Source of the DNA: Thermodesulfobacteriota bacterium
Lineage (GTDB): Bacteria > Desulfobacterota > QYQD01
DNA: 64,000 nt
Direction: 5' to 3'
NCBI GenBank assembly: GCA_031082315.1
Contig: JAVHLC010000005.1
Location: 62,001-126,000, forward strand
A program made the translations under genes and the position numbers. Below are positions 1-8,381 of the stretch, piece by piece. Numbering within the stretch: the first letter of the stretch is position 1; each line of letters begins with the position of its first letter. The notes beneath the pieces are model-generated. The model saw only the letters and a program-made list of their open reading frames with translations, had not been told where the DNA came from and made no database searches.

Positions 1-1058
1 TCATGTTCTTCTTCTGTAAATTTCAGATGGCCGCTTTTGCTGAAGGCCTTCATGGCCTCTCTGACCCGCTCTGCATCTTCATTATAGAAATAGTAAAGAT
101 AACGTTCAAAGTTGCTGGCCACCTGGATGTCCATAGATGGGCTTACGGTCGGCACTACTTTACCGATAGAATAATCCCCGGCATTAATAAAGCGGGTCAG
201 GATGTTATTTTCGTTGGTGGCCAGCACCAGCCTGTGAAATCCCTTGCCCATCATCCGCCTGGCTATATAGCCGGCAAAGATGTCCCCGAAATTTCCGGTA
301 GGGACGGCAAAACTGATCTCTTCGCGGTCTGTCTCTTCCCTGACCCGGAAATAGGCATAGAAATAGTAAACGATCTGCGCCAGGACGCGTGCCCAGTTTA
401 TGGAATTTATGGCCCCCAGGGCGTGGGTTTCTTTGAATGGGAGGTCATTAAATACGGCCTTGACGATGGCCTGGCCGTCATCAAATGTCCCCTTTATGGC
501 GACGTTGAAGACATTGGCATCGGTTACTGTGGTCATCTGCAATTCCTGAATAGGGCTGACCCGCTTGTATGGATGGAGGATAAAGATATTGATGTTTTTT
601 TTGCCCCTTACCCCATAGATAGCCGCACTTCCGGTATCACCGGACGTAGCCCCCAGGATGTTCATCTTCCGGCCGCCTTCGAGAAGCAGGTATTCAAAGA
701 CATTTCCCAGAAACTGAAGGGCCACATCTTTAAAGGCCAAGGTTGGACCGTGAAAAAGTTCAAGTACGTAAATCCCATCCTTTTTGACCACAGGCGTAAT
801 CTCCGGGTGGTCAAAGGCAGAGTAAGAACGCTTTACCAGTCTTTTCAGGTCTTCGGCCTTGATATCCGTGATGAACAGGGACATGACCTTAAAGGCCAGT
901 TCCGGATAGGATAGCCTGGCCCAACTTCTGAGTTCTCCGGCGCTTACCATAGGGATAGATTCAGGCAGTAAAAGTCCGCCATCCGTAGCCAGGCCCATAA
1001 TGACTGCCTCCCGGAAGGATACCGGCTTTATTTGTCCTCTGGTGCTTATGTATCGCAT
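1..1058 (-). CDS. thrC: Threonine synthase, C-terminus cut by window edge
   Basis: PLP enzyme that makes threonine from O-phosphohomoserine. The frame runs from the ATG at 1058 off the left edge, giving 352 complete codons. Seen: N-terminal MRYISTRG typical of ThrC, the PLP-lysine region HGPTLAFKD, the GATSGDTGSAA phosphate-binding segment and FAVPTGNFGDIFAGY. Family length is about 450-480 residues, so roughly the last quarter is missing here. No neighbour in the window belongs to the threonine pathway; what follows lies outside. Confidence 0.93.
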   Translation of the reverse strand, partial: MRYISTRGQIKPVSFREAVIMGLATDGGLLLPESIPMVSAGELRSWARLSYPELAFKVMSLFITDIKAEDLKRLVKRSYSAFDHPEITPVVKKDGIYVLELFHGPTLAFKDVALQFLGNVFEYLLLEGGRKMNILGATSGDTGSAAIYGVRGKKNINIFILHPYKRVSPIQELQMTTVTDANVFNVAIKGTFDDGQAIVKAVFNDLPFKETHALGAINSINWARVLAQIVYYFYAYFRVREETDREEISFAVPTGNFGDIFAGYIARRMMGKGFHRLVLATNENNILTRFINAGDYSIGKVVPTVSPSMDIQVASNFERYLYYFYNEDAERVREAMKAFSKSGHLKFTEEEH

Positions 1059-1086
1059 TTTTTTGCCCTTGACGCCTTTTCAATAC

Positions 1087-1222
1087 TTGATGGTCTCATA
1101 ACAAGTAAAATTTTACCGCAGAGATCGCTGAGAACGCTGAGATAACATAGTGAATAGTTTACAGTTTTTCTCTGCGCACTCTGCGTGCTCAGCGGTGAGA
1201 AGGCTTTTTTACGAATTGATCA
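1087..1222. repeat. Palindromic interspersed repeat, copy 1 (family A)
   Basis: About 135 bp, nearly identical to 2236-2370 in the same orientation. Each copy contains an imperfect internal palindrome built from CCGCAGAGATCGC-type and CTCTGCG-type arms and ends in CTTTTTTACGAATT. It looks like a MITE-like or REP-like element. The two copies bracket 1.0 kb holding one small gene and its putative control region. The rest of the gap 1059-1542 holds the repeat at 1371-1483 and no supported gene. Confidence 0.75.
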
Positions 1223-1370
1223 TACTTAGTTACTGAAATTTAACAGAATCAGGGCAAAAAAGAAAGGGTAAGGGGGGGTAAATTTAAAGAATATAGAATG
1301 CGGGGTCAGGAAGGGCGTTTCGGGTTGCGAGTTACGAGTTTGTTAATCCGAAACCCGTAACCCGGAGGCT

Positions 1371-1483
1371 GAACATGCATAGCGAGCGCATTCCCCGCTG
1401 CTTGCCGCAGGGTTAGCGAGCGAATACGATGCATTTTACCTTGCATACGGAGATTCCCCGCAGCTTGCTGCGGGGAGCTTCAA
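1371..1483. repeat. Interspersed repeat, copy 1 (family B)
   Basis: Begins GAACATGCATAGCGAGCGCA and ends with a CCCCGCAGC-TTGCTGCGGGG hairpin followed by AGCTTCAA. Related copies lie at 12943-12993 (shortened) and 49078-49206 (with a different distal hairpin). Always intergenic here. Downstream is a fragment of GCTGATAGCTGAAAGC-type repeat and a TCCGGCCTTAGGCCGACCG hairpin. Confidence 0.7.
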
Positions 1484-1542
1484 AGCTGATAGCTGAAAGC
1501 CTGAATCCGGCCTTAGGCCGACCGTAGGCCGGAAACGGTAGT

Positions 1543-1869
1543 TTACGGATGGGGAGTATTTGATTTTTTCGGCCCCTTGCACTTGTTACAATATCCGGCC
1601 GTGTCATATTCCCGCCGGAGCATACAAACCTGGGGCGCTATCCTGGCCTTGAAGGTCTCGCACCATTCCGTCTTCTTGAGTTTTTCTTCTTCCATTTCTA
1701 TGTGCCTGGGTATGTCGCGGTAGCGGTAAACCTTTTTCATCTTTATGACATGGTCGGATAGTCCGATGTTGTCGATCTGGTCACCTGTCTGATCAACTTT
1801 ATAGAAGCAGAGCATAAGTGTTTTGCTTTTCGATATCTTATCTTTTTGGGGCTTAGACTGGTTGGGCAT
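1543..1869 (-). CDS. Hypothetical protein, 108 residues, C-terminal CxxC
   Basis: Not recognised. Charged, lysine-rich protein without signal peptide or membrane segment; a single CNKC pair lies near residue 95. A strong Shine-Dalgarno sequence (GAGGAGG) stands just before the ATG at 1869, which argues for a real gene. Upstream come a palindromic repeat (1886-1998), a sigma-54-like promoter (2017-2032) and three palindromes (2120-2225), so it may be a target of the NtrC-type regulator encoded just beyond. That link is inference. Confidence 0.5.
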   Translation of the reverse strand: MPNQSKPQKDKISKSKTLMLCFYKVDQTGDQIDNIGLSDHVIKMKKVYRYRDIPRHIEMEEEKLKKTEWCETFKARIAPQVCMLRREYDTAGYCNKCKGPKKSNTPHP

Positions 1870-1885
1870 TTTCTCCTCCTCTTAT

Positions 1886-1998
1886 TGTACTGTCAGAACT
1901 TAGCCACAGAGGACACAGAGAATCGAAAAATGTACAAGTATGCCGTCTTTATTTTGTTTTTTAAACATCTTTTCTTTTCTCTGCGCTCTCTGTGGTTA
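1886..1998. repeat. CACAGAG inverted repeat element (family C)
   Basis: One end reads TACTGTCAGAACTTAGCCACAG followed by GGACACAGAGA; the other is CTCTGCGCTCTCTGTGG, so the ends form a long imperfect palindrome. The same arrangement is at 58244-58487 and a lone arm at 35186-35210. The end next to the gene supplies GACAGTAC sequence directly before the Shine-Dalgarno of the 1543-1869 gene, exactly as the other copy does before uspA. Confidence 0.7.
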
Positions 1999-2016
1999 AT
2001 ATCTTTTTTATAGAGT

Positions 2017-2032
2017 ATCAAATTTGATGCCA
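2017..2032 (-). promoter_or_regulatory. Possible sigma-54 promoter for the 108-residue gene
   Basis: Minus strand reads TGGCAT-CAAAT-TTGAT, against TGGCAC-N5-TTGCW. GG at -24 and the spacing fit, but the -12 element has GA instead of GC. The leader to the ATG would be about 140 nt and contains repeat family C. Weak alone; supported only by the palindromes upstream and the adjacent sigma-54 activator gene. Confidence 0.3.
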
Positions 2033-2119
2033 GAATGAGTACTCGTTCAAAAGGAGGCCAATTGCCTGGGTATCCGCAAGTTCCGGTAGTAGGTGGGGGT
2101 GGTGAGGGAAAAGGCCGAT

Positions 2120-2225
2120 GGGACAAAATGTCACAGGGGGAGGAGCTTATTGGTTAGATAATGCGCTTATTGTATGATATAGGCGGAACAGGACAAATTG
2201 TCACCCGGATGGGACAACTTGTCCC
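2120..2225. promoter_or_regulatory. Three GGGACAA/TTGTCCC palindromes, candidate enhancer sites
   Basis: GGGACAAAATGTCAC at 2120-2134, GGACAAATTGTCAC at 2191-2204 and the perfect palindrome GGGACAACTTGTCCC at 2211-2225. Centres of the last two are about 21 bp apart (two helical turns), typical of paired activator dimers. They lie 90-200 bp upstream of the sigma-54-like site and just downstream of the NtrC-type regulator gene. Seen directly; the function is inferred. Confidence 0.5.
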
Positions 2226-2235
2226 GATATAAAAA

Positions 2236-2370
2236 TTGATGGTCTCGTAAAAAATCAAATTTACCGCAGAGATCGCCGAGAACGCTGAGATAACATATTG
2301 AATAGTTTACAGTTTTTCTCTGCGGACTCTGTGTGCTCAGCGGTGAAAAGGCTTTTTTACGAATTTATCA
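2236..2370. repeat. Palindromic interspersed repeat, copy 2 (family A)
   Basis: Direct copy of 1087-1222 with a few substitutions, same inner palindrome and the same CTTTTTTACGAATTTATCA end, which abuts the stop codon of the regulator gene. Confidence 0.75.
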
Positions 2371-2373
2371 AAA

Positions 2374-3735
2374 TTAGGTTATCTGCAGATTGTAGGCCTT
2401 TATCTTGCGATAAAGGGTGCGGCGATCGATGCCCAGGATCTTCGCAGCCTCCGATTGGTTTCCGCGGGTTAAGTTGAGTATATCCTGGATATGTTTTTTC
2501 TCCAGATTTTCTAAGCTGGAAGGTATAGGGATTTCTTCGTCAGATGCATAGGGGACCGAGCGAAGACCCTCGGGCAGGTTTTCGGGCTGGATCACGGGGC
2601 CTTCGGTGAGGATGGCCGCCCGTTCCAGGACATTTTCCAACTCCCGAACGTTTCCCGGCCAGGCATATTCCATAAGAATGCGCATCGCTTCTCTTGAGAC
2701 ACCAAGCGGCTTTTGGTTGTTCTCTGCGGCATGTTTCTTAAGAAAGTGTCTCACCAGCAGGGGGATGTCTTCTTTACGGTCCTTTAATTCCGGGAGGCTT
2801 ATGGGGATTACGTTTAACCGGAAATAGAGGTCTCCTCGTATCTTCCCTTCTTTAAGTAGTTGTTGGAGATCATGGTGTGTAGCCGCGACAAGTCTTACGT
2901 CGATTTTAATATCTTTCGTTGCGCCTACCGGCCGGATTTCCCTCTCCTGGATAGCCCTGAGCAACTTGCCCTGAATGGAAACAGGCATATCGCCAATTTC
3001 ATCCAGGAACAAGGTCCCGCCATCTGCTTCGACAAAAAGGCCCATTTTGGCATGCCTGGCATCGGTAAAGGCCCCCCTGGCGTGACCAAAAAGCTCTGTT
3101 TCCAGAAGGGTCTCGGGTATGGCCGCACAATTGAAGGCGACAAATGGTTTATCCGCACGGGGACTGTTATAATGCAGGGCCCTGGCTACGAGTTCCTTGC
3201 CGGTGCCGCTCTTCCCGTAGATTATGACGGTGCTTTTGGCCCTGGCCACGCGGCGGATCAGGGAAAATAACTCCTGCATGACCGGGCTTTTCCCGATAAT
3301 GTTTGAGAAACAAAACTCTTTCGTTATCTCCTGGCGCAAACCGGCTACTTCAAGCTGGAGCCTTCGCTCCCGGAGGGCGGCTTCTACCACAGACAGGAAC
3401 TGCTGTGTTTTAAACGGCTTGGCTATATAGTGGTAGGCCCCCTTCTTCATGGACTCCACTGCGGCCTCGATAGAACCAAAGGCGGTCATCAGTATAACCG
3501 GGACATCCTGATGATTTTCCTTTATCCTTTTCAGGAATTCCAGACCATCCATCCCTGGCATGCGGATATCAGTGATTACCAGGTCGATATCTCCCACAGC
3601 GGAGTTAGCCAGGGCGTCCTGCCCGTCAAGGGCGGTTTCCACGTCATAACCTTCTTTTTCCAATACCTTCCTGAGCATAATGGTCATTTGCACGTCATCA
3701 TCAACGATGAGTATGGAATAAGGGATATCAGGCAT
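2374..3735 (-). CDS. NtrC-family sigma-54-dependent response regulator (GAFTDA variant)
   Basis: Cytoplasmic transcription activator, 453 residues. Receiver domain about 5-120 with phospho-acceptor D56 in ITDIRMPG and KPF switch lysine; AAA+ domain about 145-370 with Walker A GKSGTGKE; Fis-type HTH at the C-terminus (NQSEAAKILGIDRRTLYRKI). The sigma-54-contacting loop reads GAFTDA, not the usual GAFTGA. The start at 3735 has a GAGGAG Shine-Dalgarno and overlaps the kinase gene by 8 nt, so the two are co-translated partners. A ZraR/AtoC-type name would be a guess. Confidence 0.92.
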   Translation of the reverse strand: MPDIPYSILIVDDDVQMTIMLRKVLEKEGYDVETALDGQDALANSAVGDIDLVITDIRMPGMDGLEFLKRIKENHQDVPVILMTAFGSIEAAVESMKKGAYHYIAKPFKTQQFLSVVEAALRERRLQLEVAGLRQEITKEFCFSNIIGKSPVMQELFSLIRRVARAKSTVIIYGKSGTGKELVARALHYNSPRADKPFVAFNCAAIPETLLETELFGHARGAFTDARHAKMGLFVEADGGTLFLDEIGDMPVSIQGKLLRAIQEREIRPVGATKDIKIDVRLVAATHHDLQQLLKEGKIRGDLYFRLNVIPISLPELKDRKEDIPLLVRHFLKKHAAENNQKPLGVSREAMRILMEYAWPGNVRELENVLERAAILTEGPVIQPENLPEGLRSVPYASDEEIPIPSSLENLEKKHIQDILNLTRGNQSEAAKILGIDRRTLYRKIKAYNLQIT

Positions 3736-5773
3736 GGCTAATGGTCTCCTCTGTTCCGCTGCCCTTCAGAGGTGCACTCAGTGGAAGATGGATTGTAAAT
3801 GTAGCGCCCCTATTAACCTCGCTTTCTACCTCGATGCTACCCGCGTGATCTTTGACTATCCTCAGGCAAACGGCCAGTCCCAGACCGGTTCCCTGGCCCA
3901 TGGCCTTGGTAGTAAAAAAGGGGTCAAATATGGATTTTAGATTTTCTTTTTCAATGCCGTGACCGGAATCCTTTATCTGTATACAGATACACGGCGTCTC
4001 TATCCTGAAAGCGGTGGATGCTGATAATAGAGTGGTGTTTATTTGCAAAGACCCACCCGTGGGCATGGCCTGAAAGGCATTCAAAAGGAGATTGGTGAAT
4101 AGTTGTCGCAGCCTGTATTTATCACCCATTAAGGGCGGCAGGGCCGGGGTTAAATTCAGTTGTATGTTATGACCCGGTTTAATCATATGTTTTAAAAGGC
4201 GGAGGTTGTCATGAATGATCTCGTTTATATTTAACGGGGCAAACTCTAAGGACGAAGGACGGGCAAAATCCAGGAGATTCTTAACCTGGTCGGATATCCT
4301 CTGGCACTGATCGATTATGGTCTCCAACTCTTCCCGCATGGGATGCTGCTCAGGAAGGTCGGCCAAGAGAAACTCGGCATTACCGGAGATAATATTCAAG
4401 GGCGTACCGATTTCATGGGCAATACCCGAGGCAATAAGCCCCACCGTAGCCAGTTTTTCGGAGTGGATCATCTGTTCCCGTTGTTGCCTGCGTTCGGAAA
4501 TGTCTCTGGCTATACCCTGAAATCCGATTATCTTGCCTTCGGTGTCATGTATGGGCTGGATATTGACCATAATGGTTTTCCCCCCCCCATTCTTAGCCAG
4601 TATTTGCAGGTCTTCAACCAGGGCACGGCTGGTCTTCACCAGCGTCCTGATCTGCGCTATGGCCTTTTTTTGCGACTCCGGAGTAAGGATGTCAAAAACA
4701 CTTTTACCACGTAACTCGGCAGGCGTATAACCGGTCAAGACACTTATGTTCCGGTTTACAAAGGTAATGCGACTGTATGAGTCGAGAGTGTATATCAAGT
4801 CGTTCGAGTTTTCAACCAGCAAGCGGTACCGTTCTTCCGATTGTTTTAACATCTCCAGGGCGGCGGAAAGTTCCTGATATTTTTCGGAGAGGTCTTCTAT
4901 AACCGCATAAAGTGTCTTATACGGATAGCGAATAGATGAGACAAAGACTACCCAATAGATAATGCCATAAGCCGCAATTATGAAGAAATGAGAAAAGGGA
5001 TTGTGATTTATTAGCGGGCAGTCTTCACACTGGAAGCATAATCCGCTGCTCAATGCCTCGCTGTATGCCAGCAGGGCCAGGGCGCCCAGGAATAAGGCAT
5101 TGGATTTGGATTCGGTAAACAGTTCTTTCTTATAGCAGAGGTACATAGCCACGGCGTAAAGGGGTACAGTCAAGAAATCCCGGTTGATAAGGCGGGCCGC
5201 ATTTATTGGCGAGAGGGCAGATTGGTGGGATTTCAGGTACGAGCCGGCGCCTATTATCAGAGTGAGGAGAACGAGAACTCCTAATAAATAGTGAAGACGT
5301 CTGCGTGTCGAAAATGTCCTGCCCACGGCAAATATACTGAACAGAAGACCTAACGGCAGCAAAAGTTGACCCGTAGCATAAAAACAAAGGGGATTGTTTA
5401 GTGACCCGTTGTTTTTGATAAGGGTAAGACTTTCCTGGTAGTGCATGATATGGAGCAGGCTCAAAAGGCCGACCAGCAGAAAGGCATTTCCCAGAGATAA
5501 TATGAACGTGTCCCGCCGGTCGGGATAGGTATGCCAGGCCAGCAGAAACAGAGATACAGAGACAAATACACCTAAAAATTCAGCAACGAGATGCAGGGGC
5601 GGGAATACCTTTGTTATTGATAGCGTAATCCCGGTATCATGTAAGTAGCGGAGGAAGAGGACAGTAGGGAAAAAGGCGGCTACGGCTATAATAAGTATAG
5701 TCCGCTCCAGGTGATTTGAAGGCCTTGTCGCTGACAAGCCCGCCCCGGCGGATCTATGATTTTCCCGGCTCAA
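3728..5773 (-). CDS. Membrane sensor histidine kinase, MASE3-PAS-HisKA-HATPase
   Basis: 681 residues. About seven hydrophobic segments in residues 25-285, matching MASE3-type sensors (HLVAEFLGVFVS and LSLLHIMHY motifs); PAS domain about 310-425; HisKA with the H-box AHEIGTPLN; HATPase with NLLLNAFQA, DSGHGI and GTGLGL boxes. Likely phosphorylates the regulator it overlaps. The start is a TTG that overlaps the TGA of the flavoprotein gene upstream (TTGA), implying translational coupling of oxidase, kinase and regulator. The MASE3 ligand is not known. Confidence 0.9.
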   Translation of the reverse strand: MSRENHRSAGAGLSATRPSNHLERTILIIAVAAFFPTVLFLRYLHDTGITLSITKVFPPLHLVAEFLGVFVSVSLFLLAWHTYPDRRDTFILSLGNAFLLVGLLSLLHIMHYQESLTLIKNNGSLNNPLCFYATGQLLLPLGLLFSIFAVGRTFSTRRRLHYLLGVLVLLTLIIGAGSYLKSHQSALSPINAARLINRDFLTVPLYAVAMYLCYKKELFTESKSNALFLGALALLAYSEALSSGLCFQCEDCPLINHNPFSHFFIIAAYGIIYWVVFVSSIRYPYKTLYAVIEDLSEKYQELSAALEMLKQSEERYRLLVENSNDLIYTLDSYSRITFVNRNISVLTGYTPAELRGKSVFDILTPESQKKAIAQIRTLVKTSRALVEDLQILAKNGGGKTIMVNIQPIHDTEGKIIGFQGIARDISERRQQREQMIHSEKLATVGLIASGIAHEIGTPLNIISGNAEFLLADLPEQHPMREELETIIDQCQRISDQVKNLLDFARPSSLEFAPLNINEIIHDNLRLLKHMIKPGHNIQLNLTPALPPLMGDKYRLRQLFTNLLLNAFQAMPTGGSLQINTTLLSASTAFRIETPCICIQIKDSGHGIEKENLKSIFDPFFTTKAMGQGTGLGLAVCLRIVKDHAGSIEVESEVNRGATFTIHLPLSAPLKGSGTEETISHA

Positions 5774-7149
5774 TATGGGAATACCTTTCCAGGATTTAAA
5801 ATATTGTTAGGATCGAGCGCTGCCTTTATCTTCTTCATGGTCTCGACAGCCAGGGGGCTGAGTTCAAGCCCCAGAAAGGGTGATTTCGTTATACCGATGC
5901 CGTGCTCACCCGATAATGTCCCTCCCAATTCTAAGGCGGTGCGGAATATCTGTTCCTTAGCTTTTTGGGCCCTCTGCAACTCAACCCTGTCTTCCCGGTC
6001 GATCATAATATTTATATGGATATTACCATCTCCGGCATGGCCAAAACAGAGGACGATTAAGTCGTTTTCCGTACCTATGGCCTTAGCGCGGGAAACCATC
6101 TCTGCTATGCGGCTGCGCGGGACGACAATATCTTCGCTTATTTTATGGGGTTTAAGTTTAAACAGGGCCGGAGAGACGGCCCGGCGGGCCTGCCATAGGA
6201 GAGCCGCTTCGCTTTCGTCTCCGGCTGTCCGGATATCGCGGGCCCCCATTTTTTTACATAGTTGGCAGATTGTGTCTGCCTCCGCTTCTACCGCTTCTTT
6301 ACGGCCGTCCACTTCTATTAAAAGCAGGGCCCCGGCTTCCCTGGGTAGCCCCAGACGCAGGCAGTCTTCTACACAGGAGATAGCGGTCTGGTCCATGAAT
6401 TCCAGGGCCGCCGGTATAATTCTGGCGCTGATAATACCGGATACGGTCTGCATAGCCGTATCCAGTCTGTCAAATACAGCTAACAGGGTCTTCCGGGCTT
6501 CCGGCAGGGGAAGTAACTTCAGAATAATCCTGGTAATGATTCCCAGTGTCCCCTCAGAGCCTACAAAGAGCTTGGTTAAGTCATACCCCACCACACCTTT
6601 TCGGGTGCGCACACCCGTCCTGATAATTCCGCCGGTGGGCAGCGCTACTTCCAGGCCGGTTACATAATCTTTAGTGACACCGTACTTAACGGCCCGGGCG
6701 CCGCCGGCACATTCAGCCACATTTCCGCCTATAGTAGAAAACTTGAGGCTGGATGGATCAGGGGGGTAAAAAAGGCCGACCTTTTCTATCTCCCTTTGCA
6801 AGTCACCGGTTATTACCCCTGGTTCTACTACCGCTGTCAGATTTTCCGTATCAATTTCCAGGATACGGTTAAGGCGGGTGAGCGCCAGGACCAGTCCACC
6901 ATTTATCGCCAGAGCGCCCCCGGTCATGCCGGTTCCGGCCCCGCGGGGCGTGACCGGAAATTTTTCCCGGTTGGCGAGTTGTATAATAGCGTCTATCTCT
7001 TCTGCTGTTCCAGGGACGGCCACAGCATCCGGCAGATAGAAGAGATTAGTAGCATCATAGGCATAGCAAATCCGGTCCTCCTGAGAGGTAAGGAGGTTTT
7101 TTTTACCGATGATGTTTTCGATCTTAGATAATGTAGCCGGTGAAATCAT
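5770..7149 (-). CDS. FAD-linked oxidase, GlcD / D-lactate dehydrogenase type
   Basis: 459-residue 2-hydroxyacid dehydrogenase. PCMH-type FAD-binding domain in the N-terminal half with PRGAGTGMTGGAL; C-terminal cap with GHAGDGNIHIN and SGEHGIG, the usual active-site histidine regions. The frame is open back to 7275, but the ATG at 7149 (MISPATLSK) begins where family members begin. No Fe-S subunit (GlcF) is beside it; instead it is coupled to a sensor kinase, which is unusual. Substrate (glycolate, D-lactate or similar) cannot be told from sequence. Confidence 0.88.
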   Translation of the reverse strand: MISPATLSKIENIIGKKNLLTSQEDRICYAYDATNLFYLPDAVAVPGTAEEIDAIIQLANREKFPVTPRGAGTGMTGGALAINGGLVLALTRLNRILEIDTENLTAVVEPGVITGDLQREIEKVGLFYPPDPSSLKFSTIGGNVAECAGGARAVKYGVTKDYVTGLEVALPTGGIIRTGVRTRKGVVGYDLTKLFVGSEGTLGIITRIILKLLPLPEARKTLLAVFDRLDTAMQTVSGIISARIIPAALEFMDQTAISCVEDCLRLGLPREAGALLLIEVDGRKEAVEAEADTICQLCKKMGARDIRTAGDESEAALLWQARRAVSPALFKLKPHKISEDIVVPRSRIAEMVSRAKAIGTENDLIVLCFGHAGDGNIHINIMIDREDRVELQRAQKAKEQIFRTALELGGTLSGEHGIGITKSPFLGLELSPLAVETMKKIKAALDPNNILNPGKVFPY

Positions 7150-7278
7150 ATTTGTCCGGAATACAGAAGTCAGAATAGAAACCCTGGCTTTCAGCTCTTT
7201 CTGTCTGGATTTTATAGCAGAAGGGGACCGGAAAAACACTACTTTTTTGCTTGCAGGAGAATGGCAAAGTCTCAAATA

Positions 7279-7403
7279 TCACGCAAAGCCGCCAAGGACG
7301 CAAAAAGAATAAAATTTGGAACTCAGGAACTCATGAAAAAAGGCTTTTATCACTGACTTCCAGATTTTCTTTTTTCCTTCGCGGTCTTCGCGCCTTCGCG
7401 TGA
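7279..7403. repeat. Nested inverted repeat element
   Basis: Outer arms TCACGCAAAGCCGCCAAGGA (7279-) and CGGTCTTCGCGCCTTCGCGTGA (to 7403) pair imperfectly. Inside them lies a short copy of the TTGGAACTCAGGAACTCATGA / TTCCAGATT element seen at 17102, 26841 and 36836, so one repeat appears nested in another. Confidence 0.6.
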
Positions 7404-7495
7404 GAAATTGACTTTTTACGAAGCCGTCAAATAAAACGGGGATTGGGAGGCAAAACCCCTCAATCCCCGCTCTCATGTCCTTAAAATCGTTTTAT

Positions 7496-7909
7496 TTACT
7501 TACCGTGACACTCTCCGCAGGCCACCGGCGCTTTTTTGCCTTCTTTTTTGGCCTTCATGTGGCACTCCTTACAGTTCTTATGAAATGCCAATTCCGGTGA
7601 GGCCATTTGCTGCTTCTCCTGTGGGGAGAGTTGGGCCATGGGTTTGGCTACACTATGGCAGCTATCACATTTTTTTACCGCATCACCCTTCTTCCAGGTA
7701 TTCTTGCCATCTTTATAGACATGATGGCAATCAGTACAGCCGATCTTGTAATCAACGGCGTGTTTCTTGTGGGTGAATTTTACCAGGCCCTTGGTATGCT
7801 TGGCATAGGCCTTGCTGCTGATAGTGACCGTGTCCGGCTCTGCGGCAAAGGCTACCGCTACCAGACAAAAAGAGGCGATTACAGCCATAATAATTGCTAG
7901 TTTTTTCAT
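7496..7909 (-). CDS. Periplasmic tetraheme cytochrome c, class III (c3-type)
   Basis: 137 residues. Signal peptide MKKLAIIMAVIASFCLVAVAFA, then four CxxCH sites (CTDCHH, CDSCHS, CKECHM, CGECHG) with the HKKH histidine pair before the first, as in cytochromes c3/c7. Acts as a low-potential electron carrier in the periplasm. The ATG at 7909 was chosen because AGGAGGTG stands 7 nt upstream; the longer frame from 7942 has none. Monocistronic; a possible promoter lies about 230 bp upstream. Confidence 0.92.
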   Translation of the reverse strand: MKKLAIIMAVIASFCLVAVAFAAEPDTVTISSKAYAKHTKGLVKFTHKKHAVDYKIGCTDCHHVYKDGKNTWKKGDAVKKCDSCHSVAKPMAQLSPQEKQQMASPELAFHKNCKECHMKAKKEGKKAPVACGECHGK

Positions 7910-8131
7910 CTTTTTCACCTCCTTTCTTGTTAAATTCAACAACCGACGAAATAAAAGGGGCTACCGGCCGTCAGCCTTAAGCTGACTGCTGATAGCTGAA
8001 CGCTGATTACTTTATCTACTTAGACGCCTGATTTACCCGGCCGGATTACCCGAATACCATCACCTTAAAAATAGTTAGGCAGGCGTCTTACCTGTCAAGA
8101 CCGGGTAGTTACGGAGTCACACACTTCGCAA

Positions 8132-8161
8132 ATTCTATATAAAATGGCTTGAGCTTGTCAA
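8132..8161 (-). promoter_or_regulatory. Possible sigma-70 promoter for the cytochrome gene
   Basis: Minus strand TTGACA, 18-nt spacer, TAGAAT. It leaves a leader of more than 200 nt, part of which (7971-8009) is GCTGATAGCTGAACGCTGA repeat. The rest of the gap 7910-8381 holds the repeat at 8229-8378. Confidence 0.4.
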
Positions 8162-8228
8162 GCTAAAAGATTCCGGGCTCACTCTTTATTTTTATGAAGC
8201 CCGACGTTTCTTAATAAAAACTAAATAG

Positions 8229-8378
8229 TTTTCATCCGGAAATTACGGTTAGAATTCACGCTTTCAGCCGTCAGTAAAAAATCTAAGACAAACAACACAT
8301 TAAGCTGAACGCTGATAGCTGATTGCTTTATCCGGCCTTAGGCCGACCGTAGGCCGGAAATCTTGGGTTCCCGGATAG
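8229..8378. repeat. CATCCGGAAA...CTGAACGCTGA element (family D), copy 1
   Basis: Bounded by CATCCGGAAA and TTCCCGGATAG; inside are ATTCACGCTTTC, ACATTAAGCTGAACGCTGA and a TCCGGCCTTAGGCCGACCG hairpin. The same order of blocks recurs at 17763-17915, and pieces occur at 7971, 18750, 19600, 21196 and 22402. Confidence 0.65.
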
Positions 8379-8381
8379 TAA

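Noticed and set aside
3-914. 303-codon plus-strand frame at the left end
   Set aside because: Antisense shadow of thrC; the product has no recognisable motif and no ribosome binding site.
1893-2126. 77-codon minus-strand frame
   Set aside because: Falls across repeat family C and the putative promoter; low-complexity product.
5756-6667. 303-codon plus-strand frame opposite the GlcD-type gene
   Set aside because: Serine/arginine-rich antisense shadow of a clearly conserved flavoprotein.
7279-7301. ACGCAAAGCC string considered as a cyclic-di-GMP riboswitch piece
   Set aside because: It is the arm of an imperfect palindromic repeat lying downstream of the cytochrome gene, without the riboswitch's other conserved parts.
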